DNA from: Planctomycetaceae bacterium
Lineage (GTDB): Bacteria > Planctomycetota > Phycisphaerae > Sedimentisphaerales > Anaerohalosphaeraceae
Direction of reading: 5' to 3'
DNA: 40,099 nt
Assembly: GCA_021372945.1 (NCBI GenBank)
Contig: JAJFTK010000093.1
Coordinates: forward strand, 1 to 40,099
Shown piece by piece: positions 32,311 through 40,099 of the stretch (the stretch's first letter is position 1; the number at the start of each line of letters is the position of its first letter). Made by a program: the position numbers and the translations under genes. The notes beneath the pieces were generated by a model that was not told the origin of the DNA, did no database searches, and worked only from the letters and a program-made list of their open reading frames with translations.

Positions 32311-33015
32311 ATGTCTGAGTTAGACGTTATTCGGCAGATCGCCCAGCAGGCGCTGAATGTTCCGACGCTTGCCGGCATCAAGGATAACTGGTTATGGGAC
32401 CGTACGCTTCGCATTTTGCGAAATGTCGAACATATCTGCAGGACGCCGGAACTGGTCCGTCAGGCCCTTGCGATCGACCGGTTTTGCCTGATCGCCGCCT
32501 CGTACTTTGCCGATTCCGGATTTGCGCACTATGCTGACGCCGAAGACGTCAGCGCCAGGTTCGTTTTGGCGGATATCAGTCTTTCCGATCTATGCGACTT
32601 CTCCACGCAGGTGGTTTCGGACAAGCTGGCCGGGGCGCTGGCCGGTCCCCGGATCGACAAGATCAACCGCATTATCGTCGAATCCTCAAACCGTTTCACG
32701 AGTTTAACCGAAGCGATGATCTTGTCCGACGCCAGAAACCTGGATGACATGGGGGCCGTGGGGCTGTATAATGAATTCCGGCGCTATATCGTTCACGGCA
32801 AAGGCGTCTCGGACGTGCTGGATAGCTGGAAGCGCAAAGTCGATTACCGGTATTGGGAAGCCCGGCTGAAAGAGAGCTTTCGATATGAATCGGTTCGTAA
32901 ATTGGCCGAACAGCGTTTTACGGCCGCCGAGTACTTTATGAACCAGTTGGCTGTAGAGAATAACGCTCGCGATCTTGAAGAGCTGCTTTTGGAGTCGTTG
33001 GATAGACCCGCTTAA
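32311..33015 (+). CDS. HD-domain-like protein with degraded metal site
   Basis: A 234-residue all-helical protein. The segment EAMILSDARNLDDMGAVGLYNEFRRYIVHGKG resembles the HD-hydrolase pattern (IVxDADRLDALGAxG), and an earlier helix RILRNVEHICR could carry the first histidine. The HD doublet itself is not found: the corresponding helix reads LIAASYFADSGFA. So metal-dependent phosphohydrolase activity is doubtful. It is the first gene of a plus-strand operon, 3 bp before coaD, with CAGGAG in front of its ATG. Function unknown; a regulatory or scaffold role is possible. Confidence 0.5.
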   Translation: MSELDVIRQIAQQALNVPTLAGIKDNWLWDRTLRILRNVEHICRTPELVRQALAIDRFCLIAASYFADSGFAHYADAEDVSARFVLADISLSDLCDFSTQVVSDKLAGALAGPRIDKINRIIVESSNRFTSLTEAMILSDARNLDDMGAVGLYNEFRRYIVHGKGVSDVLDSWKRKVDYRYWEARLKESFRYESVRKLAEQRFTAAEYFMNQLAVENNARDLEELLLESLDRPA

Positions 33016-33018
33016 ATT

Positions 33019-33543
33019 ATGGAAACAAAACCGATCATCGCTATTTTTCCGGGGTCGTTTGATCCGATCACGCGCGGACATCTGGACGTCATCCAGCGCG
33101 GCAGCAAACTCTTTGACCGCTTGATCGTGGCGGTCGGCCAAAACCCGGACAAACGAGAACTCTTCTCCAAGAGCGAGCGCGTTGAAATGATCCGTGAGTT
33201 AGTGAAAACAATGCCCCGGGTCGAGGTCGAGAGCTTTGACTGCCTGACGGTCGAATTTGCTAAAATGCGGAAAGCGGATGTCATGCTGCGGGGACTTCGA
33301 AATTTGACGGACGTGGAATACGAATTTCAGTTGGCGATGACCAATCGCACGGTCGCGGGGATCGAGACGGTTTTCGTCATGACCAGCGAAGAATATGGTT
33401 ATATCAATTCGTCCATCGTACGGCAATTGGCGCTGCTTGGCGGCGATGTGTCAAAATTGATCCCGCCGCTGGTGTTTGAGAAGTTGAATGTTAAAATGCG
33501 CAGAATGCCGCGCGTTCCGGAATTTGATGTTCCCGAATCCTAA
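33019..33543 (+). CDS. coaD: Phosphopantetheine adenylyltransferase
   Basis: A 174-residue CoaD, which joins ATP and 4'-phosphopantetheine into dephospho-CoA, the penultimate step of coenzyme A synthesis. The nucleotidyltransferase motif FPGSFDPITRGHLD lies near the N-terminus, VMLRGLRNLTDVEYEFQLAMTN and the YINSSIVRQLALLGGDVS loop follow, all typical. It starts 3 bp after the HD-like gene and ends 14 bp before the pterin enzyme gene. The C-terminus extends slightly beyond the usual 160 residues (RRMPRVPEFDVPES). Confidence 0.96.
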   Translation: METKPIIAIFPGSFDPITRGHLDVIQRGSKLFDRLIVAVGQNPDKRELFSKSERVEMIRELVKTMPRVEVESFDCLTVEFAKMRKADVMLRGLRNLTDVEYEFQLAMTNRTVAGIETVFVMTSEEYGYINSSIVRQLALLGGDVSKLIPPLVFEKLNVKMRRMPRVPEFDVPES

Positions 33544-33557
33544 CTCAGGAGGGTCAC

Positions 33558-33929
33558 GTGTTCACGATCTTATACGAAACCAGCTTTCAGGCCTCTCACC
33601 AGTTGAAGTATTCCGGCGGCGAGCCGGAACCTCTGCATGAACATGATTGGAAGGTCTGCGCGGCGATTACTTCCGAACGGCTCAATCGTGATGAATTGGT
33701 GATGGATTTTGACGGGCTTAAGGCGCTGCTCAATAGCATCCTGCAGGAATTTCGGGACCGCAGGCTGGAAACGTTGGGCTGTTTTCAGCAGCGCAACGCC
33801 TCGGCCGAAAGCGTCGCCCAGGTTCTGTACGAGCAATTGGCCCCGCGTTTGCCCAATACGGTGCGGCTGGATTACGTGGAAGTCATGGAGGCCCCGGGCT
33901 GTCGGGCCAGATACTTTGTTAATGCCTGA
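33558..33929 (+). CDS. 6-pyruvoyl-tetrahydropterin synthase family enzyme, PTPS-III-like
   Basis: A 123-residue member of the QueD/PTPS family, which acts on dihydroneopterin triphosphate. The zinc histidines are His14 in FQASHQ and His27 and His29 in LHEHDW. The catalytic cysteine of QueD (C-x3-HGH) is absent; instead Glu24 stands three residues before His27, the E-x-x-H arrangement I know from PTPS-III, which makes 6-hydroxymethyl-dihydropterin and bypasses FolB in folate synthesis. The glycine of HGH is Glu28 here. GTG start with AGGAGG in front. Neither queC/queE nor fol genes are near, so pathway assignment rests on the motif. Confidence 0.7.
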   Translation: MFTILYETSFQASHQLKYSGGEPEPLHEHDWKVCAAITSERLNRDELVMDFDGLKALLNSILQEFRDRRLETLGCFQQRNASAESVAQVLYEQLAPRLPNTVRLDYVEVMEAPGCRARYFVNA

Positions 33930-33949
33930 GAAATGAAAAGGATAAAGGA

Positions 33950-34447
33950 ATGCTTTGCCAATCCTGCAAGCAACGAACCGCGACGATCCATTTGACCGAG
34001 ATCGCGAACAATCAGCGGACTGAAACGCACCTCTGCCAGGAGTGCGCCCAGGAGCAGGGCCTGACGGTAAAGACGCAGGTCCCGCTCAATGACCTGCTGA
34101 ACACGCTTCTGAGCGCGCAAGCCCAGGCGGCCGGCTCGGAGCCGGAAAGCCCTGGGCGAGAACATGCGTGCCCGGAATGCGGAATGACGCTCAAGCGGTT
34201 CGCAAAGGAAAGCCTGCTGGGCTGTCCGCAGGACTACAAAGAATTCCATGACGAGCTGATGCCCCTGATTGAAAAGAACCAGAATGGAAAATCCACTCAT
34301 GCGGGCAAGCTGCCTTCTCACATGCCGCCGATGAATCGCAGAGAATCTGAACTGATCAGTTTACAGAGAAAACTGGAGCAGGCAATTCGAAACGAAGATT
34401 ATGAGACAGCCGCGGCGCTGAGAGACCAGATCCGGGCGTACTCATGA
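33950..34447 (+). CDS. mcsA: McsA zinc-finger/UVR protein, activator of McsB
   Basis: A 165-residue McsA. The N-terminal CQSC and CQEC pairs make one zinc finger, and CPEC plus GCPQDYKEF a second, in which the last cysteine of the usual CxxC is an aspartate. The C-terminal UVR motif (LQRKLEQAIRNEDYETAAALRDQIR) binds partner proteins, as in UvrB and ClpC. McsA activates McsB in the marking of damaged proteins for the Clp protease. Its stop overlaps the mcsB start (ATGA). In Bacillus the same genes follow ctsR and precede clpC; neither is here. Confidence 0.88.
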   Translation: MLCQSCKQRTATIHLTEIANNQRTETHLCQECAQEQGLTVKTQVPLNDLLNTLLSAQAQAAGSEPESPGREHACPECGMTLKRFAKESLLGCPQDYKEFHDELMPLIEKNQNGKSTHAGKLPSHMPPMNRRESELISLQRKLEQAIRNEDYETAAALRDQIRAYS

Positions 34448-35502
34448 AACCGGCGGACTTGTGCAACCAACCGGGCAAATGGTTCGGCGGACAGGAAGGG
34501 GCATTCGCCGATATCGTGCTGTCGTCACGCATTCGTTTGGCACGCAATGTGAAAGGCTATGCGTTCGTGGGCTCTTTGTCCGCGGATAAGCAGCGCGAAC
34601 TTCTCGAGCGTTTGAAGACGATCGTGCCTGGCGCAGACATGGGCGCAAAGACGTTTTTTATTGACATTGACCTGGCCTCGGCCCTGGAAAAAGAATTGCT
34701 GGTCGAGCGGCATCTGATCAGCAAACGGCTTGCGCAAGGCAAGGGCCCGCGCGGGGTCATCGTTTCGGAGGATGAGACCTTTACCGCAATGATCAACGAA
34801 GAAGATCATTTGCGCATGCAGGTTTACGCTTCGGGTCTGCAGCTTCAGATTTGCTGGCAGCGGATCAACCAGATCGATGACCAGGTTGAAAAGCTGGCGG
34901 AATACGCTTTTGACAGCCGGCTGGGCTACTTAACCGCCTGTCCCACGAACCTGGGAACGGGCATACGGGTCTCGGTGATGCTCCATCTGCCCGCGTTAAA
35001 AATGACCGGCCAGATCGAGAAGCTGGTCGGCGCTGCGCGCGACACGGACATGGCGATCCGCGGGTTTTGGGGCGAAGGAACCGAAGCGCTGGGCGATTGT
35101 TTCCAACTGTCAAACCAGGTGACTCTGGGGATCAGCGAGAACGAGATCGTGGAGCAGTTTTCGGCCGTGTTCATCCCGCAGATCGTCGCCTACGAGAATG
35201 AGGCAAGGCGCACTTTACTCGAAAAAAAACCTCGCATCTTGGACGATAAGATCCACCGCGCGCTCGGGATCCTGAGCAATGCCTGCTTGATCGGTTCCCA
35301 GGAGGCTTTGTACCTGCTCAGTCATATCCGGCTGGGGATCAATCTAGGGCTGGTAAAGCATATCTCTCTGAAAACCGTCAATGATCTGTTCCTGCTGACG
35401 CAGCCTGCCCATTTGCAGCTTCGGGCCGGGCGCATGCTGGAGGCGGACCAGCGCGACAGTTTAAGGGCGGAAATGATTCGGCAGAGAATCCACGAGAATT
35501 GA
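34444..35502 (+). CDS. mcsB: Protein-arginine kinase McsB
   Basis: A 352-residue phosphagen-kinase relative that phosphorylates arginines on damaged proteins, a tag for ClpC-ClpP degradation in Firmicutes. Seen: DIVLSSRIRLARNVKGYAF, EDHLRMQVYASG, the substrate loop CPTNLGTGIRVSVMLHLP with its active-site cysteine, and RIHQN-type C-terminal residues (RQRIHEN). ATGA overlap with mcsA means coupled translation. It ends 9 bp from the converging nadE gene. Confidence 0.92.
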   Translation: MKPADLCNQPGKWFGGQEGAFADIVLSSRIRLARNVKGYAFVGSLSADKQRELLERLKTIVPGADMGAKTFFIDIDLASALEKELLVERHLISKRLAQGKGPRGVIVSEDETFTAMINEEDHLRMQVYASGLQLQICWQRINQIDDQVEKLAEYAFDSRLGYLTACPTNLGTGIRVSVMLHLPALKMTGQIEKLVGAARDTDMAIRGFWGEGTEALGDCFQLSNQVTLGISENEIVEQFSAVFIPQIVAYENEARRTLLEKKPRILDDKIHRALGILSNACLIGSQEALYLLSHIRLGINLGLVKHISLKTVNDLFLLTQPAHLQLRAGRMLEADQRDSLRAEMIRQRIHEN

Positions 35503-35511
35503 AGGTCTTCT

Positions 35512-37140
35512 TCAGGCGTTAAAACGGTTCGTGATCGGCATGCGGCGATCGCGACCAAATGCCAGGGGCGTGATCCTGACGCCCGGCGGGCTTTGCCGTC
35601 TCTTGAATTCGCTGCGATCGACAAGACGGATGACGCGGCTGACCTGGGCTTCATTGAATCCTTCTTTAACGATCTGGTCGGCCGATCGGCCCTGTTCAAC
35701 ATAGAGCTTCAGGATGGCATCGAGTATATCGTATTCAGGCAGCGAGTCGGAATCTTTTTGGTTGTCGCGAAGCTCGGCGGATGGGATGCGGCTGATCACG
35801 CTGTTGGGGATTACTTCGCGTCCGGCTTTCTTGTTGACATAGCGGCACAGTTGGTAAACCATTGTCTTTGGCACATCCTTAATCACCGCAAAGCCCCCTG
35901 CCGAGTCGCCATAGAGCGTCGTATAGCCTACAGCGGTTTCGCTTTTGTTGCCGGTGGTCAATACGAGCCATCCGAATTGATTGGACCAGGACATTAAGAG
36001 GGTGCCGCGAATCCTGGCCTGAAGATTTTCGTAAGCCAGGCCGTGTTCATTCCATCCCTCGACGCCGTCCAAAGCGCGGCTAAGCGCCTGCAAAGGCTCG
36101 CTGATCGGTACGGTATGAAAGGAGATTTGCAGATTCTCGGCAACCCGGGCCGCATCGGATTGGGTTTGGGGCGAATTAAATCGCGAGGGCATCGAGATGC
36201 CAATGACATTCTCTTTGTCCAGCGCTTCGGCGGCGATCGCCGCAACCAGAGACGAATCGATCCCTCCGCTAAGTCCCAGCGCGGCTTTCGTAAAGCCGTT
36301 CTTACGCACATAATCGCGCGTCCCCACCACCAATGCCTGCCAAATCTCTTCCAGCTCATTCAACGGCGCCGTTTCCTGAGGATCGACAGGCGTCAAAGTG
36401 ATCGCGTCGTGATTTTTGCTGATATCCACCATTAAACAGTCTTCATCAAAGGCGCTGGCGCGCGCGACCTGGCGTCCGCGTGCATCCATAACCAGACTGC
36501 GCCCATCAAAGACCAATTCGTCCTGTCCGCCCACGAGATTACAGTACGCGACGGCGCAATTGAAATGAGCCGCGCAGTCGGTCAGCACTTGCTGTCGGAC
36601 GAGACTCTTGCCGGCATGAAATGGAGAGGCGGCTATGTTAATGATCAGATCAAGACCTTGAGTTCGATCAAGGTACGCATCCAGCCGCTGTAAATCCCAG
36701 AGGTCCTCACAAATGGTCACAGCGACGCGAAACCCGTCTTTGTCCAGCACAACGCTGCTGTCGCCCGGATGAAAGTATCTTTTTTCATCAAACACGCCGT
36801 AATTTGGCAGCAGGATCTTTCGATAGATTTTTTGAATTGCGCCTTTTTCGATTATCGACGCCGTATTGTAACAATGCGAGTCCAATTTCAAGGCGCAGCC
36901 GGCAATGACCGTCTGGTCCGATATACACCGGGCAAACTGCTCCAGCGCGGTTCGGGACCGCTCCAGAAACTCCGTTCGAAAGAGCAGGTCCTCAGGCGGG
37001 TAACCGCAAAGACACAGTTCGGGAAAGACGATCAGGTCGGCGGATCGAGACTGCGCGCACCGGGCCGCCTGGACCATTTTGGCGCAATTGCCCCCAAGGT
37101 CCCCTACCGTCGGATTCAGTTGAACCAGCGCCAGCCGCAT
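35512..37140 (-). CDS. nadE: Glutamine-dependent NAD+ synthetase
   Basis: A 542-residue two-domain enzyme that makes NAD+ from nicotinate adenine dinucleotide, ATP and glutamine. The N-terminal nitrilase-type glutaminase (about 1-260) has its triad: Glu in VFPELCLCGYP, Lys in YRKILLPNYGVFDEKRYF, Cys in VTICEDLWD. The C-terminal synthetase has the P-loop SGGIDSSLVAAIAAEAL, TGNKSETAVGYTTLYGDSAGGFAVIKD and FKRRQSPPGVRITPLAFGRDRRMPI. Glutamine synthetase lies 66 bp upstream on the same strand; supply of glutamine makes the pairing sensible. Start MRLALVQLNPTVGD is standard. Confidence 0.95.
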   Translation of the reverse strand: MRLALVQLNPTVGDLGGNCAKMVQAARCAQSRSADLIVFPELCLCGYPPEDLLFRTEFLERSRTALEQFARCISDQTVIAGCALKLDSHCYNTASIIEKGAIQKIYRKILLPNYGVFDEKRYFHPGDSSVVLDKDGFRVAVTICEDLWDLQRLDAYLDRTQGLDLIINIAASPFHAGKSLVRQQVLTDCAAHFNCAVAYCNLVGGQDELVFDGRSLVMDARGRQVARASAFDEDCLMVDISKNHDAITLTPVDPQETAPLNELEEIWQALVVGTRDYVRKNGFTKAALGLSGGIDSSLVAAIAAEALDKENVIGISMPSRFNSPQTQSDAARVAENLQISFHTVPISEPLQALSRALDGVEGWNEHGLAYENLQARIRGTLLMSWSNQFGWLVLTTGNKSETAVGYTTLYGDSAGGFAVIKDVPKTMVYQLCRYVNKKAGREVIPNSVISRIPSAELRDNQKDSDSLPEYDILDAILKLYVEQGRSADQIVKEGFNEAQVSRVIRLVDRSEFKRRQSPPGVRITPLAFGRDRRMPITNRFNA

Positions 37141-37206
37141 CGTTTTATCTTCAGGCCAATTGTTATTCTATCATCGGTCAAGAGGCAAAAACCCCGAGCG
37201 CCGCCG

Positions 37207-39303
37207 CTATTTTACAAGCAGCATTTCCGCATAGCTGGGCAGCGGCCAGAGGTCCGCATCGACCAGGCATTCGAGCGCATCGGCCGCGGCACGGACCTGG
37301 CGCATGGCCGGTATGACATCGTCGCGGAAGGCTCGCGCATGCAATTCCACCTTGGCAATCTTCTTGGTTTTGGCGATCGCCGCCTCCAGAGAAGCGATTC
37401 CGCCGCTGAGACGATCAACCAGCGCAGCGACTTCTTCCAGTGATTTGCGAATCGCTTTGCATTGCACGCCGGACTCAGACACCACAGCCGCCGAGGACGC
37501 TAACCGGCCGCAATACTCAATGCAGACCGGCAGGATCTGACGCTTGGCAATGGCCACCATCGCGTTGGCCTCGATATTGATGCTCTTGCTGTAGTTCTCC
37601 AGCAGGATCTCCGTCCTTGCGTGGAGTTCGTGCTGCGTCAGCACGCCCTGGCGATCCATGACTTCCACGTTTTCCTTTTCCATGATGCTTTCAATGGACT
37701 CAACGGTGGAATGGATATTCGGCAGACCGCGTTTTTCCGCTTCAGCAACCCACGCGTGCGAGTAATTGTCGCCGTTGAAGACCACGCGGCCGTGTTCGGT
37801 CACGATCTTCCTCAGGATCTTTTGGACCTCGGCCTTTACATCTTTGGCCTTTTCGAGCTGATCGGCGATGTCCATCAGCGTATCGGCCACGACCGTATTG
37901 AGAACGAAATTGGGCCCGGCGGTGCTTTGGCTGGAACCGACCATTCGAAACTCGAACTTGTTTCCGGTAAACGCGAACGGCGACGTGCGGTTGCGGTCCG
38001 TCGTATCCTTGGGTAAAGGCGGCAGCGTCGAACTGCCCAGTTTAAGATCGCTGCTCCTTTTGGATGACTTGGCGGAACCGTTTGCCAACTGCGCAAAGAT
38101 GTCCGTTAATTGCTCGCCTAGATAAACCGACACGATCGCCGGCGGCGCTTCATTGGCGCCAAGGCGATGGTCGTTGCCCGGATTGGCCACGGCGGCTCGA
38201 ATGAACTTGGCGTACTTATCCACCGCCCGCACGACCGCGCAGACGAACACGAGGAACACCATGTTCTCGTGCGGCGTACTGCCGGGCTCCAGCAGATTAA
38301 CGCCGGTATCGGTCACCATGCTCCAGTTGTTGTGTTTGCCGGAACCATTGACGCCGGCGAACGGTTTTTCGTGCAGCAGGCACACCATGTTGTGCCGAAG
38401 GGCAATCTTCTGCAGGGTTTCCATTGTCAACTGGTTATGATCCGTAGCCACGTTGGCGGTGGTAAAAATCGGCGCCAGCTCGTACTGCGACGGAGCCACC
38501 TCATTGTGCTGCGTTTTTGCCGAAACCCCGAGTTTCCAAAGCTCCATGTTCACATCGTGCATGTAGGCCGCAATGCGTTCGTGAAGCGTACCGAAGTAAT
38601 GATCTTCCATCTCCTGGCCTCTCGGGGCTGGCGCGCCAAACAACGTGCGGCCCGCAAGGACAAGGTCCAGCCGCTGCTGGAAATAATCGCGATCGATCAA
38701 AAAATATTCCTGTTCGGCGCCCAACGTCGTGATGACCTGCTTGACACCCGTTTGACCAAGGACCTGCAGCACGCGCACGCTCTGGCGGCTTAAGGCATCC
38801 ATCGAGCGCAGCAGCGGCGTTTTCTTATCGAGCGCCTCGCCGGTATAAGAGCAAAATGCGCAGGGAATACAGAGCGTCCTGCCCTTGATGAAGACAGGGC
38901 TCGTACAATCCCAGGCGGTGTAGCCTCGCGCTTCAAAGGTCGCTCGCAAGCCGCCGGAAGGAAAAGACGATGCGTCCGGTTCTCCCTTGACCAGTTCCTT
39001 ACCGCTGAATTCGAGAATGGTCCTGCCATCGGGGGTCGGCGAGATAAAGGAATCATGCTTCTCGGCGGTCAAGCCGGTCATCGGCTGGAACCAGTGGCAG
39101 TAATGGGTTGCGCCCTTTTCAATGGCCCAGTCCTTCATGGCATTGGCCAGCACATCGGCCAGCGCCGACGTCAAATTGCCGCTGCCTTGGCGGATCCCGA
39201 AGAAATCCCGGTAAATATTCCGGGGCAATCGCTGCCTCATCACCGCATCATTAAATACGTTGACGCCAAATATGTCCGTTAGTCGCGTCATATCCGTCTT
39301 CAT
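37207..39303 (-). CDS. glnN: Glutamine synthetase type III
   Basis: A 698-residue GSIII, which makes glutamine from glutamate, ammonia and ATP. This large class is found in Bacteroidetes, cyanobacteria, planctomycetes and some others. Seen: LTDIFGVNVFNDAVMRQRLP at the N-terminus, HYCHWFQPMTGLTAEKHDSFI, the GAEQEYFLIDRDYF metal site, and GVNGSGKHNNWSM and FRMVGSSQSTAGPN in the catalytic centre. There is no adenylylation tyrosine as in GSI. AAGGAAG precedes the ATG. A sigma-54-like element lies in the 305-bp upstream gap. nadE follows downstream on the same strand. Confidence 0.96.
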   Translation of the reverse strand: MKTDMTRLTDIFGVNVFNDAVMRQRLPRNIYRDFFGIRQGSGNLTSALADVLANAMKDWAIEKGATHYCHWFQPMTGLTAEKHDSFISPTPDGRTILEFSGKELVKGEPDASSFPSGGLRATFEARGYTAWDCTSPVFIKGRTLCIPCAFCSYTGEALDKKTPLLRSMDALSRQSVRVLQVLGQTGVKQVITTLGAEQEYFLIDRDYFQQRLDLVLAGRTLFGAPAPRGQEMEDHYFGTLHERIAAYMHDVNMELWKLGVSAKTQHNEVAPSQYELAPIFTTANVATDHNQLTMETLQKIALRHNMVCLLHEKPFAGVNGSGKHNNWSMVTDTGVNLLEPGSTPHENMVFLVFVCAVVRAVDKYAKFIRAAVANPGNDHRLGANEAPPAIVSVYLGEQLTDIFAQLANGSAKSSKRSSDLKLGSSTLPPLPKDTTDRNRTSPFAFTGNKFEFRMVGSSQSTAGPNFVLNTVVADTLMDIADQLEKAKDVKAEVQKILRKIVTEHGRVVFNGDNYSHAWVAEAEKRGLPNIHSTVESIESIMEKENVEVMDRQGVLTQHELHARTEILLENYSKSINIEANAMVAIAKRQILPVCIEYCGRLASSAAVVSESGVQCKAIRKSLEEVAALVDRLSGGIASLEAAIAKTKKIAKVELHARAFRDDVIPAMRQVRAAADALECLVDADLWPLPSYAEMLLVK

Positions 39304-39378
39304 ATCAGTCTTCCTTACGAAACCTGGGGTTACTCATCGCGCATGAGCTTGAAAGATCGTGCCGATTTTTGCAAAACT

Positions 39379-39393
39379 GCAATCATAGTGCTG
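39379..39393 (-). promoter_or_regulatory. Possible sigma-54 promoter of glnN
   Basis: On the minus strand CAGCAC-N5-TTGC fits the -24/-12 pattern TGGCAC-N5-TTGC with the spacing right but one base of the invariant GG missing. The start site would be about 65 bp before the glnN ATG. The other part of the 39304-39608 gap shows no gene or strong hairpin. Confidence 0.3.
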
Positions 39394-39608
39394 CGCCGAA
39401 CCAAAATCAACACTTTAAGGCGACAAAGCAACAAATCACAGAAGTCTTAAAACTACTCTTTTGCCACGCGGATGAGCAGGTGAAGTGAGTGGATAAGCTA
39501 TCTACAAAATTGTAGGCACAGGCAAGGCTTGCGACATTATTGTGTTTTTTATATCGCTGAGCGGGTATTTGTTTCCGGCGGTTTATCCAGTTTGCACAAC
39601 TGTTTGTT

Positions 39609-40099
39609 CTATCTCTGCGCGTTTTGCTGTTCTCGGCGGGTGGCTTCCTGCAGGGTATGTCTTTCTCGCCAGTTGAGGCTCTGGATGCCTTCGCGGTGCA
39701 CTTTTTCCAGAATCTCATCCACTTCTTGCAGGAATTCCTTCTCCTGATCGATCTTCCGCGTCCAGGCGCCCTTTTGATGTCTCATCCGAAAACCGGTCGC
39801 CCAGGGCTTGCACAGGACATATACAAAACCGACCGCCAACCCCGTCATGTGCGCCAGCTCACCCCCGACGTTGCGTCCGGTCACAATGCTCAGCAAGCTG
39901 ACAATGACCGCCAATATGACCAGCCAGACCATGGTCATCGGGATGATCCCCCAAAGAAGCACGCGCAGCCTGGGGAACATACAGGCGACTGCCGCCATGA
40001 CCCCATAGATCGCCCCGGAAGCGCCGACCATGATCAGGGCGGGCAGAACGTGAAGTCTGACAAGAACCGTGTAAACGATGCCGCCGGCGGCGCCGCAAA
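39609..40099 (-). CDS. Rhomboid-family intramembrane serine protease (partial)
   Basis: The C-terminal 163 residues of a rhomboid protease; the gene continues past the right edge, as the frame is open to the last base. The catalytic serine is in VGASGAIYG (GxSG) and the catalytic histidine in GELAHMTGLAVGF, both in transmembrane helices. Rhomboids cut other membrane proteins within the bilayer. The tail of about 60 residues (KIDQEKEFLQEVDEILEKVHREG) is charged, probably helical and cytoplasmic, ending NAQR. An ATG at 40031 is inside the domain and is not the start. The substrate is unknown. Confidence 0.9.
   Translation of the reverse strand, partial: CGAAGGIVYTVLVRLHVLPALIMVGASGAIYGVMAAVACMFPRLRVLLWGIIPMTMVWLVILAVIVSLLSIVTGRNVGGELAHMTGLAVGFVYVLCKPWATGFRMRHQKGAWTRKIDQEKEFLQEVDEILEKVHREGIQSLNWRERHTLQEATRREQQNAQR

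Noticed and set aside
37141..37206. A terminator between glnN and nadE (GC stretch then TTTTT on the minus strand).
   Set aside because: Only a 4-bp stem can be formed before the T-run; too weak to call.

Overview
The window looks like a chromosomal segment of a bacterium from Planctomycetota, probably near Phycisphaerae. This is an inference from gene content: a streptopain-type protease with a dockerin-like tail, a type III glutamine synthetase, a MinD-like/FliA flagellar pair, McsA/McsB, several exported proteins of no clear family, and degenerate stutter repeats between genes. I saw no rRNA, tRNA, CRISPR, insertion sequence or phage gene. Genes lie on both strands in short operons, many with 4-bp ATGA stop/start overlaps.

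Left part (1-8.96 kb): a short GNAT acetyltransferase and a GAF-GGDEF diguanylate cyclase on the minus strand; then a plus-strand motility regulation cluster (MerR-type regulator behind a perfect 22-bp palindrome, a divergent FlgB-like protein, a FlhG-type ATPase, a FliA-type sigma factor) closed by a clear intrinsic terminator. Facing it is a minus-strand operon for three exported proteins: a helical-repeat (TPR-like) protein, a protein with 60 cysteines in 296 residues, and a hypothetical secreted protein. Its probable promoter has a run of ten G between the -35 and -10 boxes, the layout of phase-variable promoters.

8.96-16.2 kb: a sulfate/thiosulfate uptake operon (porin, binding protein, two permeases, ATPase, and a small HAD phosphatase overlapping the ATPase gene), next to an Rrf2 regulator with three cysteines. 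The same 19-bp inverted-repeat design, TACGACY-N5-RGTCGTA, precedes both the regulator and the porin, so I infer one sulfur or redox regulon. dapF follows on the other strand.

16.2-23.2 kb: the large C10 protease, a GNAT-aminotransferase fusion overlapping a plsY-like gene, a 776-bp AT-rich gap with a repeated AATCTGTGG element, a membrane-anchored coiled-coil protein, and an orphan L-rhamnose mutarotase with a near-consensus promoter.

23.2-31.3 kb: the most striking region, a seven-gene operon for a membrane complex built like formate hydrogenlyase/hydrogenase-4 (HyfB, C, E, F, G, I homologues). The large subunit has lost all four nickel-binding cysteines while the small subunit keeps its iron-sulfur ligands. 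The complex should therefore be an ion-pumping, ferredoxin-linked relative of hydrogenases (the Ehr type) and not a hydrogenase. Its first gene fuses a helix-turn-helix to a PTS IIA (PtsN-like) domain, and TGGACA repeats surround its promoter.

31.3-40.1 kb: a membrane-anchored protein resembling an amidase/PGRP domain without its zinc ligands; a plus-strand operon of an HD-like protein, coaD, a PTPS-III-like pterin enzyme, mcsA and mcsB; then, on the minus strand, glutamine-dependent NAD synthetase, glutamine synthetase III and a rhomboid protease cut by the window edge.
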